The position numbers and the translations under genes were made by a program. Below, piece after piece: positions 1 through 8,315 of a stretch of 26,080 nt of DNA; the stretch's first letter is position 1; every line of letters begins with the position of its first letter. The DNA is from Symsagittifera roscoffensis (lineage: Eukaryota; Xenacoelomorpha; Acoela; Convolutidae): positions 1 through 26,080 of the forward strand of contig NW_026971096.1 of assembly GCF_963678635.1 (NCBI RefSeq). The letters run 5' to 3'. Below the pieces are notes generated by a model, which was not told the DNA's origin, did no database searches, and was given only the letters and a program-made list of their open reading frames with translations.

Positions 1-293
1 CTTGCGTGTAACATTCGTCTACTGCAGTCACACATGAGGCTTAAGAAAAATAGGCCCTATAACCACTGGCTCAAGGGTCAGGGACACTATCTCTTGTGTT
101 TTTCTACCTCAAGAACGGTCGGAGCCAGTTCGGTTCGCTTGTGACATGAGACTACGACCCGTTACAGCTTAAAGGCTACTACTAAAATATCCCCCACTCT
201 AGAATTAGAAACGTCCCCATACTTAGGTCTCTAGATACCCAAAATACATGAACGCCGTTAAAAACCGGGTTGGAACAATCCGTTAAGTTACTT

Positions 294-299
294 TTTATT
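294..299 (-). terminator. Candidate polyadenylation signal, 3' LTR
   Basis: Plus-strand TTTATT reads AATAAA in the element sense. It lies about 290 bp before the sense end of the LTR, a plausible place for the R/U5 boundary signal. The same hexamer is in the 5' LTR at 19973-19978. Assignment rests on the hexamer and position only. Confidence 0.4.
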
Positions 300-689
300 A
301 GACAGTGGAACTTTGATCCATTTCAGATGGATCAACCTAAAACTCGCCTTACCTCAACATAACAATTATAAAACACACTCTAGAATTTAAATTAAGTACT
401 CACATTGTAGCACGCTCAAGAACCAGGAAGTAAATAAGTCGGTAAACAACTCAAGAATTAATAAAGTAACTAATATGAGTTTAATGTTAGTCAGTTTCAA
501 CAACAAGAACAAGTTTTTACTCTAGACTGCAAGTTCTCGTGAACCATTGGGACACTCTGTCCACCTTTCCACCGAAGGTTCACTCTGGTCCAGTCAAGAA
601 TAGTATTCCAATCGTAATAATCCAACTCGAGGGAATGCTCTCGTCTCTGTCACAGATGGGACAGCTCTACTCTCGATTATTATAGTGAT

Positions 690-712
690 GGAAATTGCGA
701 ATAGCAATTTCC
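690..712. promoter_or_regulatory. Perfect 9-bp hairpin in the 3' LTR
   Basis: GGAAATTGC and GCAATTTCC form a perfect inverted repeat around a 5-nt loop (GAATA). It is unchanged in the other LTR at 20373-20395. It could act as an RNA stem-loop or as a palindromic protein-binding site; the sequence does not say which. Confidence 0.6.
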
Positions 713-916
713 TACTGTTTTTTCTTGCGACTTTCCCGCGTGTGTGTCTTAATCGTTCTGAAATTGTTCTGATCTCTTTTTCTGATTTTCAGTTCTCGCG
801 AGAAAATCGTGCATGACAGGTTCCATTCGAAACTTTGAAAAATTAAATTTCACTCCAAAATCAAGTGTTTTTTGCTTCTCTCAAGGTCAAACTTCCAAAT
901 ATGACCGACTGGCACA

Positions 917-1347
917 TACTCCCCGGACTCGAGATCGATGTCCTCATCGCGCGCTGTCTTCTGCCAGTGAGTCCCAGAAAAACCGAGTGTTGCTCAAGAT
1001 ACAGTGCCAGTGGTCATTTACAGAAGTTTGCAGCAGATTTAAGCTTATCTACACCCCAAAATTCACAGCCATTTAAAATTTTCACACTATTGCTAAACAG
1101 CAACCAAAATCTGCATACACCTGCACCCTTGAATTTTCGCTTTTCAAGCCAATCATTTTAAAATCTCTTTTGTCCTATTCAATCAGGAAATTGTCATGCA
1201 GCATTTTCGATTTATATAATAAATATAGTATATTAGTAACAATATTTGCTTTGTTAAAATTTCTTTTTCGTGAATCCAAGTTTCACTCAGATCCACGCTC
1301 AAGCCCCCCTTCCCTCTCAAGACTCAAGATCCATCCGATTTGCCCAT
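917..1347 (-). other. 3' untranslated region and polypurine tract
   Basis: This is the noncoding stretch between the stop of the third ORF and the 3' LTR. In the sense direction the last bases before the LTR read CCGGGGAGTA, a short purine-rich run in the position of a polypurine tract for plus-strand priming. Around 1210-1236 there is a very AT-rich patch with TATATAA-like sequence of unknown meaning. Nothing coding is supported. Confidence 0.5.
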
Positions 1348-2757
1348 TCATCTCGTGCTCTTCACCTTGGAGGTACTGCATCCTGAAGTGCTAGATGCGG
1401 CAAACTGTCTCAACAGTTCCTCTTCATCATCGGAACTAATCACAATCTCCTCCCAAGCCTTCAGCTGTTCATAGGATCGCATCCATTCTCTCTGCTCCTG
1501 CAATCTCTTTGCTTGGTTGGGTAGTGCCTTCACCCTAGCTTCTCGGTTCAAGCAAAAGGAGTTGTGCAGGCTCAAGCTCACGTTTTTCGCCAGGTCTTCC
1601 TCTAGTATCGACTCCCTCGCTTTGGTATTGTCTCTAGACATCTTACCCACTCTTTTCCATCCTGTCGTGATCGCATTACGATGGGTTAGCAGGGGTCTCT
1701 TGAAAGCTTCCGGCCCAATCTCGGCCTGGAACTGTCGATACTCTTTTTGATGTTTTCTCATGTGATCTTTCGTTGTCATGTACAACCAAGACGTCAGTGT
1801 CGCCCGAAACCATGGAAAGTACCTCAAGCGACTCCATACGTGCCTGACTTCCGTCGGTATGGCGAATACTTTGCACGCAGTCTCAAACAACTCGAGTCTC
1901 CTGCTGTAGTCTATCGCGTATATTGACTCAGCCGTTGGCGTCGTCGCCTCCCGATACTTCGTTATATTCTCTTCTATCCATCTCAGGGCTAACATCGTAC
2001 TCACTACTAAGAGCGTCACCTTCTGCCGGTGATCCGGTAGTCCGATCGACCGAATCTCTTCCACATCCCACACCAGGCAAAGGTTCTTGTGATCTGGATA
2101 CCACACCGTTTGTGCCAAGCAGTGGCATGGGCATTCCCCATGAGAGATCTCAATGCTCCTGAGATTACGCTCCCCTGAGGCTTCCAAGAGAGGCTCAAGC
2201 TCCATCATTTTCTCGTGCATCGTGTCGTTGTCTTCCAGGTTCGGAGTACTTCCCACAGGTTTCCCGATCACGTTTTGTCTCTCGTGATTGCTCGTGTTTT
2301 CTCTTTCCAACTTCAGAAGATCTTCTCCCCAGATTTCGCTTAAGTCATCTCTCAATTCTTTTGGTACTGTCCCTTTGATTTTTCTCAACAACTTGTGCGA
2401 GTGATGCGACATCCGAGCCAACCTCACACACTTGGGCACTGAGAAGGCCTTGTCCACCAGTATTCTCTGGCTGGACACTTCCACCATCGCCATGTGTAGC
2501 GGGTAGTGACTTCCGCACAAGTTGGCCATCATTGACCCTATCAGCGATTTCGCGTTCAATGGCAAGCCATAAGCTTCGCTCATGGGAAATCCCATTTCCG
2601 CCTCAAGACCAACCTTCCAGCTCCGGATGTGTTTTTGAGTCACCTGCAACACCCCGGGCCATGATTCTACGCTCAACGCCGTCACTAAATGATGTTCAGA
2701 CTCCAGTCTCTCCAGTTTCACTGAGAGTTTCATCCATACTCTCTTCCTCTGATTCAT
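1348..2757 (-). CDS. Third ORF of the element, unknown function, SIM-like C-terminus
   Basis: This minus-strand ORF is in the +1 frame relative to the preceding large ORF and overlaps its end. The first ATG in frame is at 2757 (469 aa); the frame is open back to a stop at 2829-2827, so the protein could instead be a frameshift extension of the upstream ORF. I recognise no enzyme domain, signal peptide or clear membrane span, so it does not look like a classical envelope glycoprotein. The middle is rich in basic and aromatic residues, with a CPCHC cluster. The C-terminus is coiled and charged, then has I-V-I-S-S followed by DDEEE (about residues 438-447), the form of a SUMO-interaction motif, and ends in a Ser/Thr-rich basic tail. 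The lack of internal stops over about 470 codons argues that it is coding. An alternative is that ORFs 2 and 3 were one gene split by a recent indel. Confidence 0.7.
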   Translation of the reverse strand: MNQRKRVWMKLSVKLERLESEHHLVTALSVESWPGVLQVTQKHIRSWKVGLEAEMGFPMSEAYGLPLNAKSLIGSMMANLCGSHYPLHMAMVEVSSQRILVDKAFSVPKCVRLARMSHHSHKLLRKIKGTVPKELRDDLSEIWGEDLLKLERENTSNHERQNVIGKPVGSTPNLEDNDTMHEKMMELEPLLEASGERNLRSIEISHGECPCHCLAQTVWYPDHKNLCLVWDVEEIRSIGLPDHRQKVTLLVVSTMLALRWIEENITKYREATTPTAESIYAIDYSRRLELFETACKVFAIPTEVRHVWSRLRYFPWFRATLTSWLYMTTKDHMRKHQKEYRQFQAEIGPEAFKRPLLTHRNAITTGWKRVGKMSRDNTKARESILEEDLAKNVSLSLHNSFCLNREARVKALPNQAKRLQEQREWMRSYEQLKAWEEIVISSDDEEELLRQFAASSTSGCSTSKVKSTR

Positions 2758-5700
2758 TTCTTCTTCTCTCGAGAATTCTTTTGAATCGATCCTCAACGGG
2801 TCCACTCCTCTTGTCTCCAGGCGTGTCTACAGACAGTGGTGACGGTGTCGTAGGATCCAGCTTTTTATATTCCGTCAGGGCTACATGCAGTTGACCTGCT
2901 GCATCTAGTTCTGTTCCCTCCTGTGTCACTTCTACTTGTTCCAAGCCATAGGGTGCCTTGTATTTTCTCGTGGCAAATTTCATTTCGTCCACCAATGCGA
3001 CGTGTCCCTCCATCACGATCATCCTGCCATCATCCCATATGGGTAGCATATTCTCAAGTCCTTCCTTTTCAAGAGTCCTCAAGACTTTCCGCACCTCATA
3101 TCCAGGGGGCTGCGAACCTCTACTCTTTTTCGCTTGCGTCGTCCACGAATTTACCTTCCTCTCGCTGATGTGGAAGTAGACTGCCGCCGTGTAGCCGATG
3201 AACAGGGGATCCCAGCCATCCGTGAAATGCCTCTGCGTTTCCTCCGTCATCATCTTCGCCATTATGGAGGGAACCACCAAGGGACTATTCATTCCCAAGG
3301 TCATCCTCCTGACTGTCGGGAACTCAGGCATGGTGGCTGGTAGGATTTCTTTCTCCATTATGGCCTCCAGCTCCCTCTTGACTAGTGCAAAGCACTCCTT
3401 CCAGGCGGGGATTCTCAAGACTTCTCGTCCGTTGGCCGTCAATGGGTTTAGGTTCCAAAACTTTGGATACATTTCAATGGGGCCCTCTCGCTTGCCTCCC
3501 ATTCTGCATTGCATTTGTCCCCTGAAGTTGCACACCATCATCTCAGCATCTTTCACTTTTCCGAAGAGTACCGTGTTGCTCATACGCGCCCTGAGCACCT
3601 CCTGCTGACACCAATTCAGCGCTGTACCATCCAGTACGCTGATGAGACTCAAGTGCGTCACCGAGTGACGATACGTTATCACCAGGGGATCTGGAAACGC
3701 GTACGTCACTGCTGGACCATAGATGCAGGTCACCACCTCCTCTAGACCCCGGATTATCCCCATTGGGTCCGACCTCATTGCCAGGCACAGGTCCGTCAAC
3801 AGAGGCATCCCTCTGTTCGCCTTCTCCCATTCTTCTCTCGAGGTTGGGTTCTCATCTTCACCCGTCATGTATCGATTCTGCATCATGAGGTATTGCACCA
3901 GCAGTGTCTTCAACCCTGCGGCACACTTGTAGGAGCTGGTTTCAATGCTCGTGTGGACTCTCCCCATAGACAGAGGTTCTCCATATTCCATTAACCGATG
4001 AAACGATACCAATTCCCCATGGGTCAAGAGTACTAGTGCCAGATACCCATCAACTCGAAGTGTCTCCACTCCTCGACTAAACATGTATGCTGGGCCCATG
4101 TTGAACAAGTATCTGGGGTAAACCAAATACAGGGCCAAGAGCAGGCTGATGGACATGCCCAGTATCTCCTGTACGAAGGCTCCGAAGATAGTCGCCGTGG
4201 TGCCGAACACTCCTGCCAAGAATTCTCTCTCCCAGCAAGGACTCAAGAACTTGAGAATCTCATAATCTCTCCTAGTCTTCAATTCGCCGTTGGCGTGCTC
4301 TCTCCAAAATCCTCCAATCGTCACTTCATTGGCGGCCGAGACAAATCTAACCACCGTCATGTCTCTCGTTTCCGCTAGCTCCAGTTGCTTCTCTAGAAAA
4401 CTCCAGATTTGTTTCACGAGGAGTGGTGCTTCCTCCCTCGTCTTATTCGTGACGTTCTCCAGCCTTGGTGTCAGGAATGGCCACCAGCCATTCTCTCGAG
4501 TCAAGCGATATTTCATCGATTCTAACTGTTTCTCCGTCTCGACCACATTTCTTCTCTCGTTGTTGGGACCTCTAGTCCTGCTGGTGGAATTTGCGACTTT
4601 CACATCCATACTCCGGAACCACAGGCTGGCCGTCAACTGGTTTATCGCCGGGTGGTCGTCCCCGATGACTGGGCTGAACTTGAGTTGTCTAGCAAAGTTC
4701 GATATCTCTAGCAAGAGTACCTCATCCAATACAATCAGGACGTCGGCCAGTCCGTAAAAGCCCCTCAGTGCATGAGATATGTCAGCCCATGCCGCCGGCA
4801 ATTCTGATTTGTAAAGCCTCAAGTTCAATGGCTCCAGCTCTCGATTGGGGGCTGCCATCAGAATCCGCCATTCAATCCCTTCTGCTATCAGGATCAAGAC
4901 CGCGTACACGAATTGTAGGGCGGGTGGCATACTTGCGTATCCCGGGGATGTGGTAAACACCACCTTCGTCTTGGACCCAAATCTCGAGGCTACGTTCTCT
5001 TGTACCTCATTCATCGCCGCAAATAACGCCTGAATAGCCTCCCATATCTTCTTTGATGTCGGAATCTCCTTGCCCTTCAGTTGCTCAAGAAGTCCCATCG
5101 CGTGCAGGTGATCATTCATTCCTGCAAACATTAGCAGCTCAGGTTCACAGGGCATCTCCGACTTTATTGCCACCACTAGAGTCAACATCTGGTTCAATTC
5201 GGCTCCTGGCAAGGAGTATACCAGAGTCTCCGGCCAGAACAACTTGGGAGACGTTCCTTCGAAGTCCGATCCCGCCACAATGACTACTCTTGCAGCAGCT
5301 GGATCTGCTCTATCATAAACTGCCAGAGTTTTGGCCAGTTGGGTGCCACCACAGGGCTTCCCGTACCTGGGATCTTCTGCCAACTTCGGACCTTCGTAAG
5401 CGGCATCAGGCAATTCCATTCCCCCCGGATTGAGTAGCTTGTCTACCACCTTCAACTGCGCCGGTGTTGCCAACCTGATCCTAGCGATGCCAGTTCGGTG
5501 CTTGGGAGGTTCTGTTATAAGTCCAGGACCCCCCAACAGTTTGAGAGGCCTGTAGTTAATGGGTCCCATGATCGTTTTTGTGGGAATTCCAGTCAGGTCT
5601 GTGGTCTCCATTAACTTCGCTCTCGAGAAGTGCGCTTCGTGAGCTTTCAACCAGTCTATGCAATGATGTCTATTCAGATCCTCGTGCGACACTCGTTCGA

Positions 5701-7792
5701 TCCCCAGGGTTTCCGCCAGCTCTCGTCTGCATTCCAAACTCTCTAGATCCAGTTCCTTCACCTTCTCAAGATATCTCAAGCGGGCAGTCTCCATAGACTT
5801 CTTTTCTCTCTTGCCATCTGCCACCACCACAGAGGACATCGCCGAGCCCGGAGCTGTTGATGACTCTACCTCCTCCGACTCCATTGGCGTGGCACTCTGC
5901 AATCGGGTCTGATTGCTCCTTGAACTGTCTCTAGCATCAACTCTCGCTCCCAAGCGACCAGCCAAGGCCTTCGAGGCAAGGAATGGTGGGTTGGGAGGTG
6001 GTCCTAAAGTGAATTGGGCTGTCTCCAGCAGGTCCGCCTCTAGCGTGTTAATGTGTTCCTGGAAGACGTCGTTCAGCCACTCCGCTCCCCTTGGCCTATC
6101 GAAATGGATTCCATCTTTTGAGGTGTCTTCAGGGAATCCCTTTTTCTCCATACGTTCTGCTATGTCCAACAGCCTGAGAGGAAGCACACTCTTCCGGTGT
6201 ATGTCTCGGATCATCTTGTTCAGGCTCCGCACCTTCTGGTTCATCTCTAGGGCGTGCTGATCAAACATCATGTTGTAGGGGACCGTGCATACCGTCAGCA
6301 GGATGGGGTCCATCTGGATCCTCAGTTCCTCAAGAAGGCAGCTCATCTTGTCGCACAGCCTCGCTACTTTCCTCGCTTCTCCCCTTGACACGTCGTTGGT
6401 CCCAACCATCAGGGTCACTGTGTAAACTTTGGTCATCCCTAGCATGTCCAGGGTTGCCAACATCTGTGGCGTGGCAGCTCCAGCGAAACTCAAGACTCCT
6501 GTCTGCCAATGGGACCGTATCTGGGTCAACACCCGCACCAGGCTATCCCCTATAATTAGGTGAACTGCACCCTCTGGCACACGAGGTGGCGCTAGATACT
6601 CCACCCAGGCTGCGTCATGGAAGCAGTCCCTCCTGGCTCCCTGTTCCGCACTCCAGTCCAGCCGATTGTGCCTGTGGTAGTTCCCTTCTGTATTCTTCTT
6701 ATAGCTTGCGATCACGACATTCCTGACCGGCTGTTCCCTCCAAGTTGGGGGAAGCTCTGGCCTTGTCGATCTTTCACGACTCTGCTGTTGCAATTTCTCG
6801 CCTAGCTCCTTCAGGCGCGATGAGGCGCCACTCACCTGACTGCCACTCGAGGTCGAGGTTGGGGTATATCCTGGTAACACCACATCCATCAGAGGACGTA
6901 CAGGTTGTGTCTCTAGGTTGCGCAAGGAAGGCGTCACGTCATTCGGTATCCAGACCTCTAACCCTTCGCTCATGTGTTCTCTGGCCTCGCGGTCAAGGTT
7001 GAACCGTCCTCTAGCCCTGGGAGCTTCATCCACCTCCATGCGCGACTCTGGCCTCGAGCTGGTCACCACTCGTTCGTTTGACCTGGCTCCCTTCTGTGCG
7101 TCAAGCTCGCGTTGTCGCTGTTCTATCCTTTCCAACTCCGACTTCAGTTGATCACGATTTGCGACGTTCTCCCGCACCCTCAGCTCCTGCTGATGTTCAG
7201 CCCTTAGCATCTCAAGTAATTTCGACGTCTGATCTCGCTCGTCGACTGCCTGGTCTCTCTCCAGCTGAAGCTTCTCCCTGTCCAGCTTCGCCTGATCCCG
7301 ATCGAGGTTCGCTTTATTCCTCTCCTTCAGCGCCTTCTCGAGCTCTTTCTTTAGAACCCCCAGATCCGGATATGCCTCTGTCGTCTGTTGCGCTCGCGAC
7401 ATCGACGGCACCTTACTCGAGCTCTGGCCTGTGGATCTTGCTGTTGGTCTCGTCGGTAGCGGAAACTCTCCTGCGCCGTGTTCGGTGTTGTTACTCAGGC
7501 CAGGATTTCTTGCCAAGTCAAAGCCCCTTACTCCTCCATCCGCATTCCAAGATAACCATCTGGTCTGTTCTCGATTTGATATGCCCTCGGTGGTGTAGCC
7601 GACCATCAAGACAGCCTCCGTCGCAGACTCCCTGCACTCACCCTGGTCCTCCAACTGGAGGATCGCATTCAGCATCACCGCCATTCTCTCGTCTATCTGG
7701 GTGTAGTCCAGGTCCCTCAAGCGTCTGTACAGCTCGTCAAGAGTGGGCTTCTTCAGAGCCGCGGGCACGGAGTTCCAGAATCGGTCTGCCAT
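2696..7792 (-). CDS. Second ORF: coiled coil plus two SGNH/GDSL-esterase-like domains
   Basis: This large ORF (1698 aa from the ATG at 7792) lies downstream of Gag-Pol, where env sits in retroviruses. The open frame continues upstream to 7837, but only with a TTG there, so the first ATG (MADRFW) is preferred. Residues about 144-232 form a strong Lys/Glu/Arg coiled coil. Residues about 410-580 match SGNH hydrolases: G-D-S with Ser417, an AGA glycine, G-T-N-D with Asn466, and D-G-I-H with Asp560 and His563. A second copy-like region (about 835-1065) has A-G-S-D (Ser842), G-M-N-D (Asn893) and G-D-D-H (Asp1045, His1047), so it looks diverged and perhaps inactive. Residues about 1190-1232 are markedly hydrophobic and could be a membrane segment. 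The last 450 residues are unrecognised and end acidic. Known family members are esterases or lipases; the substrate here is unknown. Confidence 0.85.
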   Translation of the reverse strand: MADRFWNSVPAALKKPTLDELYRRLRDLDYTQIDERMAVMLNAILQLEDQGECRESATEAVLMVGYTTEGISNREQTRWLSWNADGGVRGFDLARNPGLSNNTEHGAGEFPLPTRPTARSTGQSSSKVPSMSRAQQTTEAYPDLGVLKKELEKALKERNKANLDRDQAKLDREKLQLERDQAVDERDQTSKLLEMLRAEHQQELRVRENVANRDQLKSELERIEQRQRELDAQKGARSNERVVTSSRPESRMEVDEAPRARGRFNLDREAREHMSEGLEVWIPNDVTPSLRNLETQPVRPLMDVVLPGYTPTSTSSGSQVSGASSRLKELGEKLQQQSRERSTRPELPPTWREQPVRNVVIASYKKNTEGNYHRHNRLDWSAEQGARRDCFHDAAWVEYLAPPRVPEGAVHLIIGDSLVRVLTQIRSHWQTGVLSFAGAATPQMLATLDMLGMTKVYTVTLMVGTNDVSRGEARKVARLCDKMSCLLEELRIQMDPILLTVCTVPYNMMFDQHALEMNQKVRSLNKMIRDIHRKSVLPLRLLDIAERMEKKGFPEDTSKDGIHFDRPRGAEWLNDVFQEHINTLEADLLETAQFTLGPPPNPPFLASKALAGRLGARVDARDSSRSNQTRLQSATPMESEEVESSTAPGSAMSSVVVADGKREKKSMETARLRYLEKVKELDLESLECRRELAETLGIERVSHEDLNRHHCIDWLKAHEAHFSRAKLMETTDLTGIPTKTIMGPINYRPLKLLGGPGLITEPPKHRTGIARIRLATPAQLKVVDKLLNPGGMELPDAAYEGPKLAEDPRYGKPCGGTQLAKTLAVYDRADPAAARVVIVAGSDFEGTSPKLFWPETLVYSLPGAELNQMLTLVVAIKSEMPCEPELLMFAGMNDHLHAMGLLEQLKGKEIPTSKKIWEAIQALFAAMNEVQENVASRFGSKTKVVFTTSPGYASMPPALQFVYAVLILIAEGIEWRILMAAPNRELEPLNLRLYKSELPAAWADISHALRGFYGLADVLIVLDEVLLLEISNFARQLKFSPVIGDDHPAINQLTASLWFRSMDVKVANSTSRTRGPNNERRNVVETEKQLESMKYRLTRENGWWPFLTPRLENVTNKTREEAPLLVKQIWSFLEKQLELAETRDMTVVRFVSAANEVTIGGFWREHANGELKTRRDYEILKFLSPCWEREFLAGVFGTTATIFGAFVQEILGMSISLLLALYLVYPRYLFNMGPAYMFSRGVETLRVDGYLALVLLTHGELVSFHRLMEYGEPLSMGRVHTSIETSSYKCAAGLKTLLVQYLMMQNRYMTGEDENPTSREEWEKANRGMPLLTDLCLAMRSDPMGIIRGLEEVVTCIYGPAVTYAFPDPLVITYRHSVTHLSLISVLDGTALNWCQQEVLRARMSNTVLFGKVKDAEMMVCNFRGQMQCRMGGKREGPIEMYPKFWNLNPLTANGREVLRIPAWKECFALVKRELEAIMEKEILPATMPEFPTVRRMTLGMNSPLVVPSIMAKMMTEETQRHFTDGWDPLFIGYTAAVYFHISERKVNSWTTQAKKSRGSQPPGYEVRKVLRTLEKEGLENMLPIWDDGRMIVMEGHVALVDEMKFATRKYKAPYGLEQVEVTQEGTELDAAGQLHVALTEYKKLDPTTPSPLSVDTPGDKRSGPVEDRFKRILERRRNESEEESMDETLSETGETGV
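4600..5290 (-). other. SGNH-like domain 2 (diverged)
   Basis: A second stretch of the same ORF has the block order again but altered: AGSD in place of GDS, SLPGAE, FAGMND and GDDHPA with a shortened Asp-His spacing. Hydrophobic strands such as YAVLILIA fit the alternating alpha/beta fold. It is probably a degenerate or non-catalytic duplicate; the fold assignment is an inference from motif order. Confidence 0.5.
6050..6565 (-). other. SGNH hydrolase domain 1 (catalytic residues intact)
   Basis: Within the second ORF this region carries the four SGNH blocks in order with normal spacing: IIGDSL (Ser417), FAGAA, MVGTND (Asn466) and DGIHFD (Asp560/His563). In the family Ser, Asp and His form the triad, and Gly and Asn form the oxyanion hole. 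All are present, so an active esterase is plausible. Confidence 0.8.
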
Positions 7793-7830
7793 TTTTGCAA
7801 CTTCGGGATGTATATAGGTAGATGTTAACC

Positions 7831-7890
7831 AGCTCAAGAATTACCTTACCAACTCAAGAATTACCTTACCAACTCAAGTATTACCCAATT
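7831..7890. repeat. 20-bp tandem repeat, about 3 copies
   Basis: The unit AACTCAAGAATTACCTTACC occurs nearly perfectly twice (7831-7850 and 7851-7870) and then diverged at 7871-7890. Each copy contains the CTCAAG hexamer that is over-represented throughout the element. It lies in the presumed 5' leader of the second ORF. Confidence 0.85.
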
Positions 7891-8024
7891 CAAGAATTCT
7901 CTAGAAATGTTCTCTTGCAACTACTTGCTGTAGATTCGGATTATCGCGTGTTCAATCAAGATTCTCTCTTTTTGTTTCTCGCTTGAGTGTAGTTGGATTT
8001 TCAACTTTGTTTTTCAAACTCGAT

Positions 8025-8040
8025 CTGAAAACAGAAAGCT
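8025..8040 (-). promoter_or_regulatory. Candidate 3' splice site for a subgenomic mRNA
   Basis: In the sense strand the bases read AGCTTTCTGTTTTCAG with the AG at 8026-8025, a good polypyrimidine tract and acceptor. The exon would begin at 8024, about 230 nt before the ATG at 7792. It is the best-looking acceptor I noticed in this gap. Use in vivo is not shown. Confidence 0.4.
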
Positions 8041-8315
8041 TATTAAAACTTAGCATGTCACGTTCCTAACCTAGGGACCCCCCTTCTACCCATATGGTTA
8101 AAATCTTATCATTCTCATATCACTTAAAGCAATTTGATTGGATTTTCCTTTAAGAACATGCAGATTCATTTTATGTTTTAGCACCATCAATTCTTTCTTT
8201 TAAAATTCAATTGTCATGCCAATCACATCTTAAGATCCTTTTACCTGCGCCGCACCCCAGTACCTAACTCAAGACTCCTCCCTCACACCCGACCTGATAC
8301 CTCCATGTACCCGAC

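Larger units (their letters stand above)
7..916 (-). repeat. 3' LTR of the large element
   Basis: This 910-bp copy matches 19685-20599 from end to end. The only differences seen by eye are one fewer C in the run near 190 and the lack of a 4-bp insertion near 558. In the sense direction it runs from 916 (TGTGCC) to 7 (GTTACA). It contains a sense AATAAA (299-294) and a perfect hairpin (690-712). The outer flank is cut by the window start after six bases. Confidence 0.95.
7793..8315 (-). promoter_or_regulatory. Intergenic region between Gag-Pol and the second ORF
   Basis: This noncoding stretch of about 520 bp separates the Pol stop (TGA, 8318-8316) from the ATG of the second ORF. It contains a strong sense-strand 3' splice-site candidate and a 20-bp tandem repeat just upstream of the ATG, both listed separately. 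The rest is AT-rich and shows nothing else I can name. Its layout suggests the second ORF is translated from a spliced subgenomic RNA, as env is in retroviruses; no donor site could be chosen. Confidence 0.5.

Noticed and set aside
813-1161. Small plus-strand frames over the left LTR edge
   Set aside because: They cross the LTR/internal junction and the first part recurs in the other LTR; no coding signature.
1348-2757. Retroviral envelope glycoprotein
   Set aside because: No signal peptide, cysteine-rich surface region, furin-like site with fusion peptide, or clear C-terminal membrane anchor is visible in the third ORF.
7078-7821. 247-codon plus-strand frame opposite the second ORF
   Set aside because: It is antisense to the well-supported coiled-coil N-terminus, is low complexity in Ser/Pro, and has no recognisable domain.
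7793-7837. Upstream TTG start of the second ORF
   Set aside because: A TTG start is unlikely in a eukaryote and this stretch overlaps a 20-bp tandem repeat; the ATG at 7792 is preferred.
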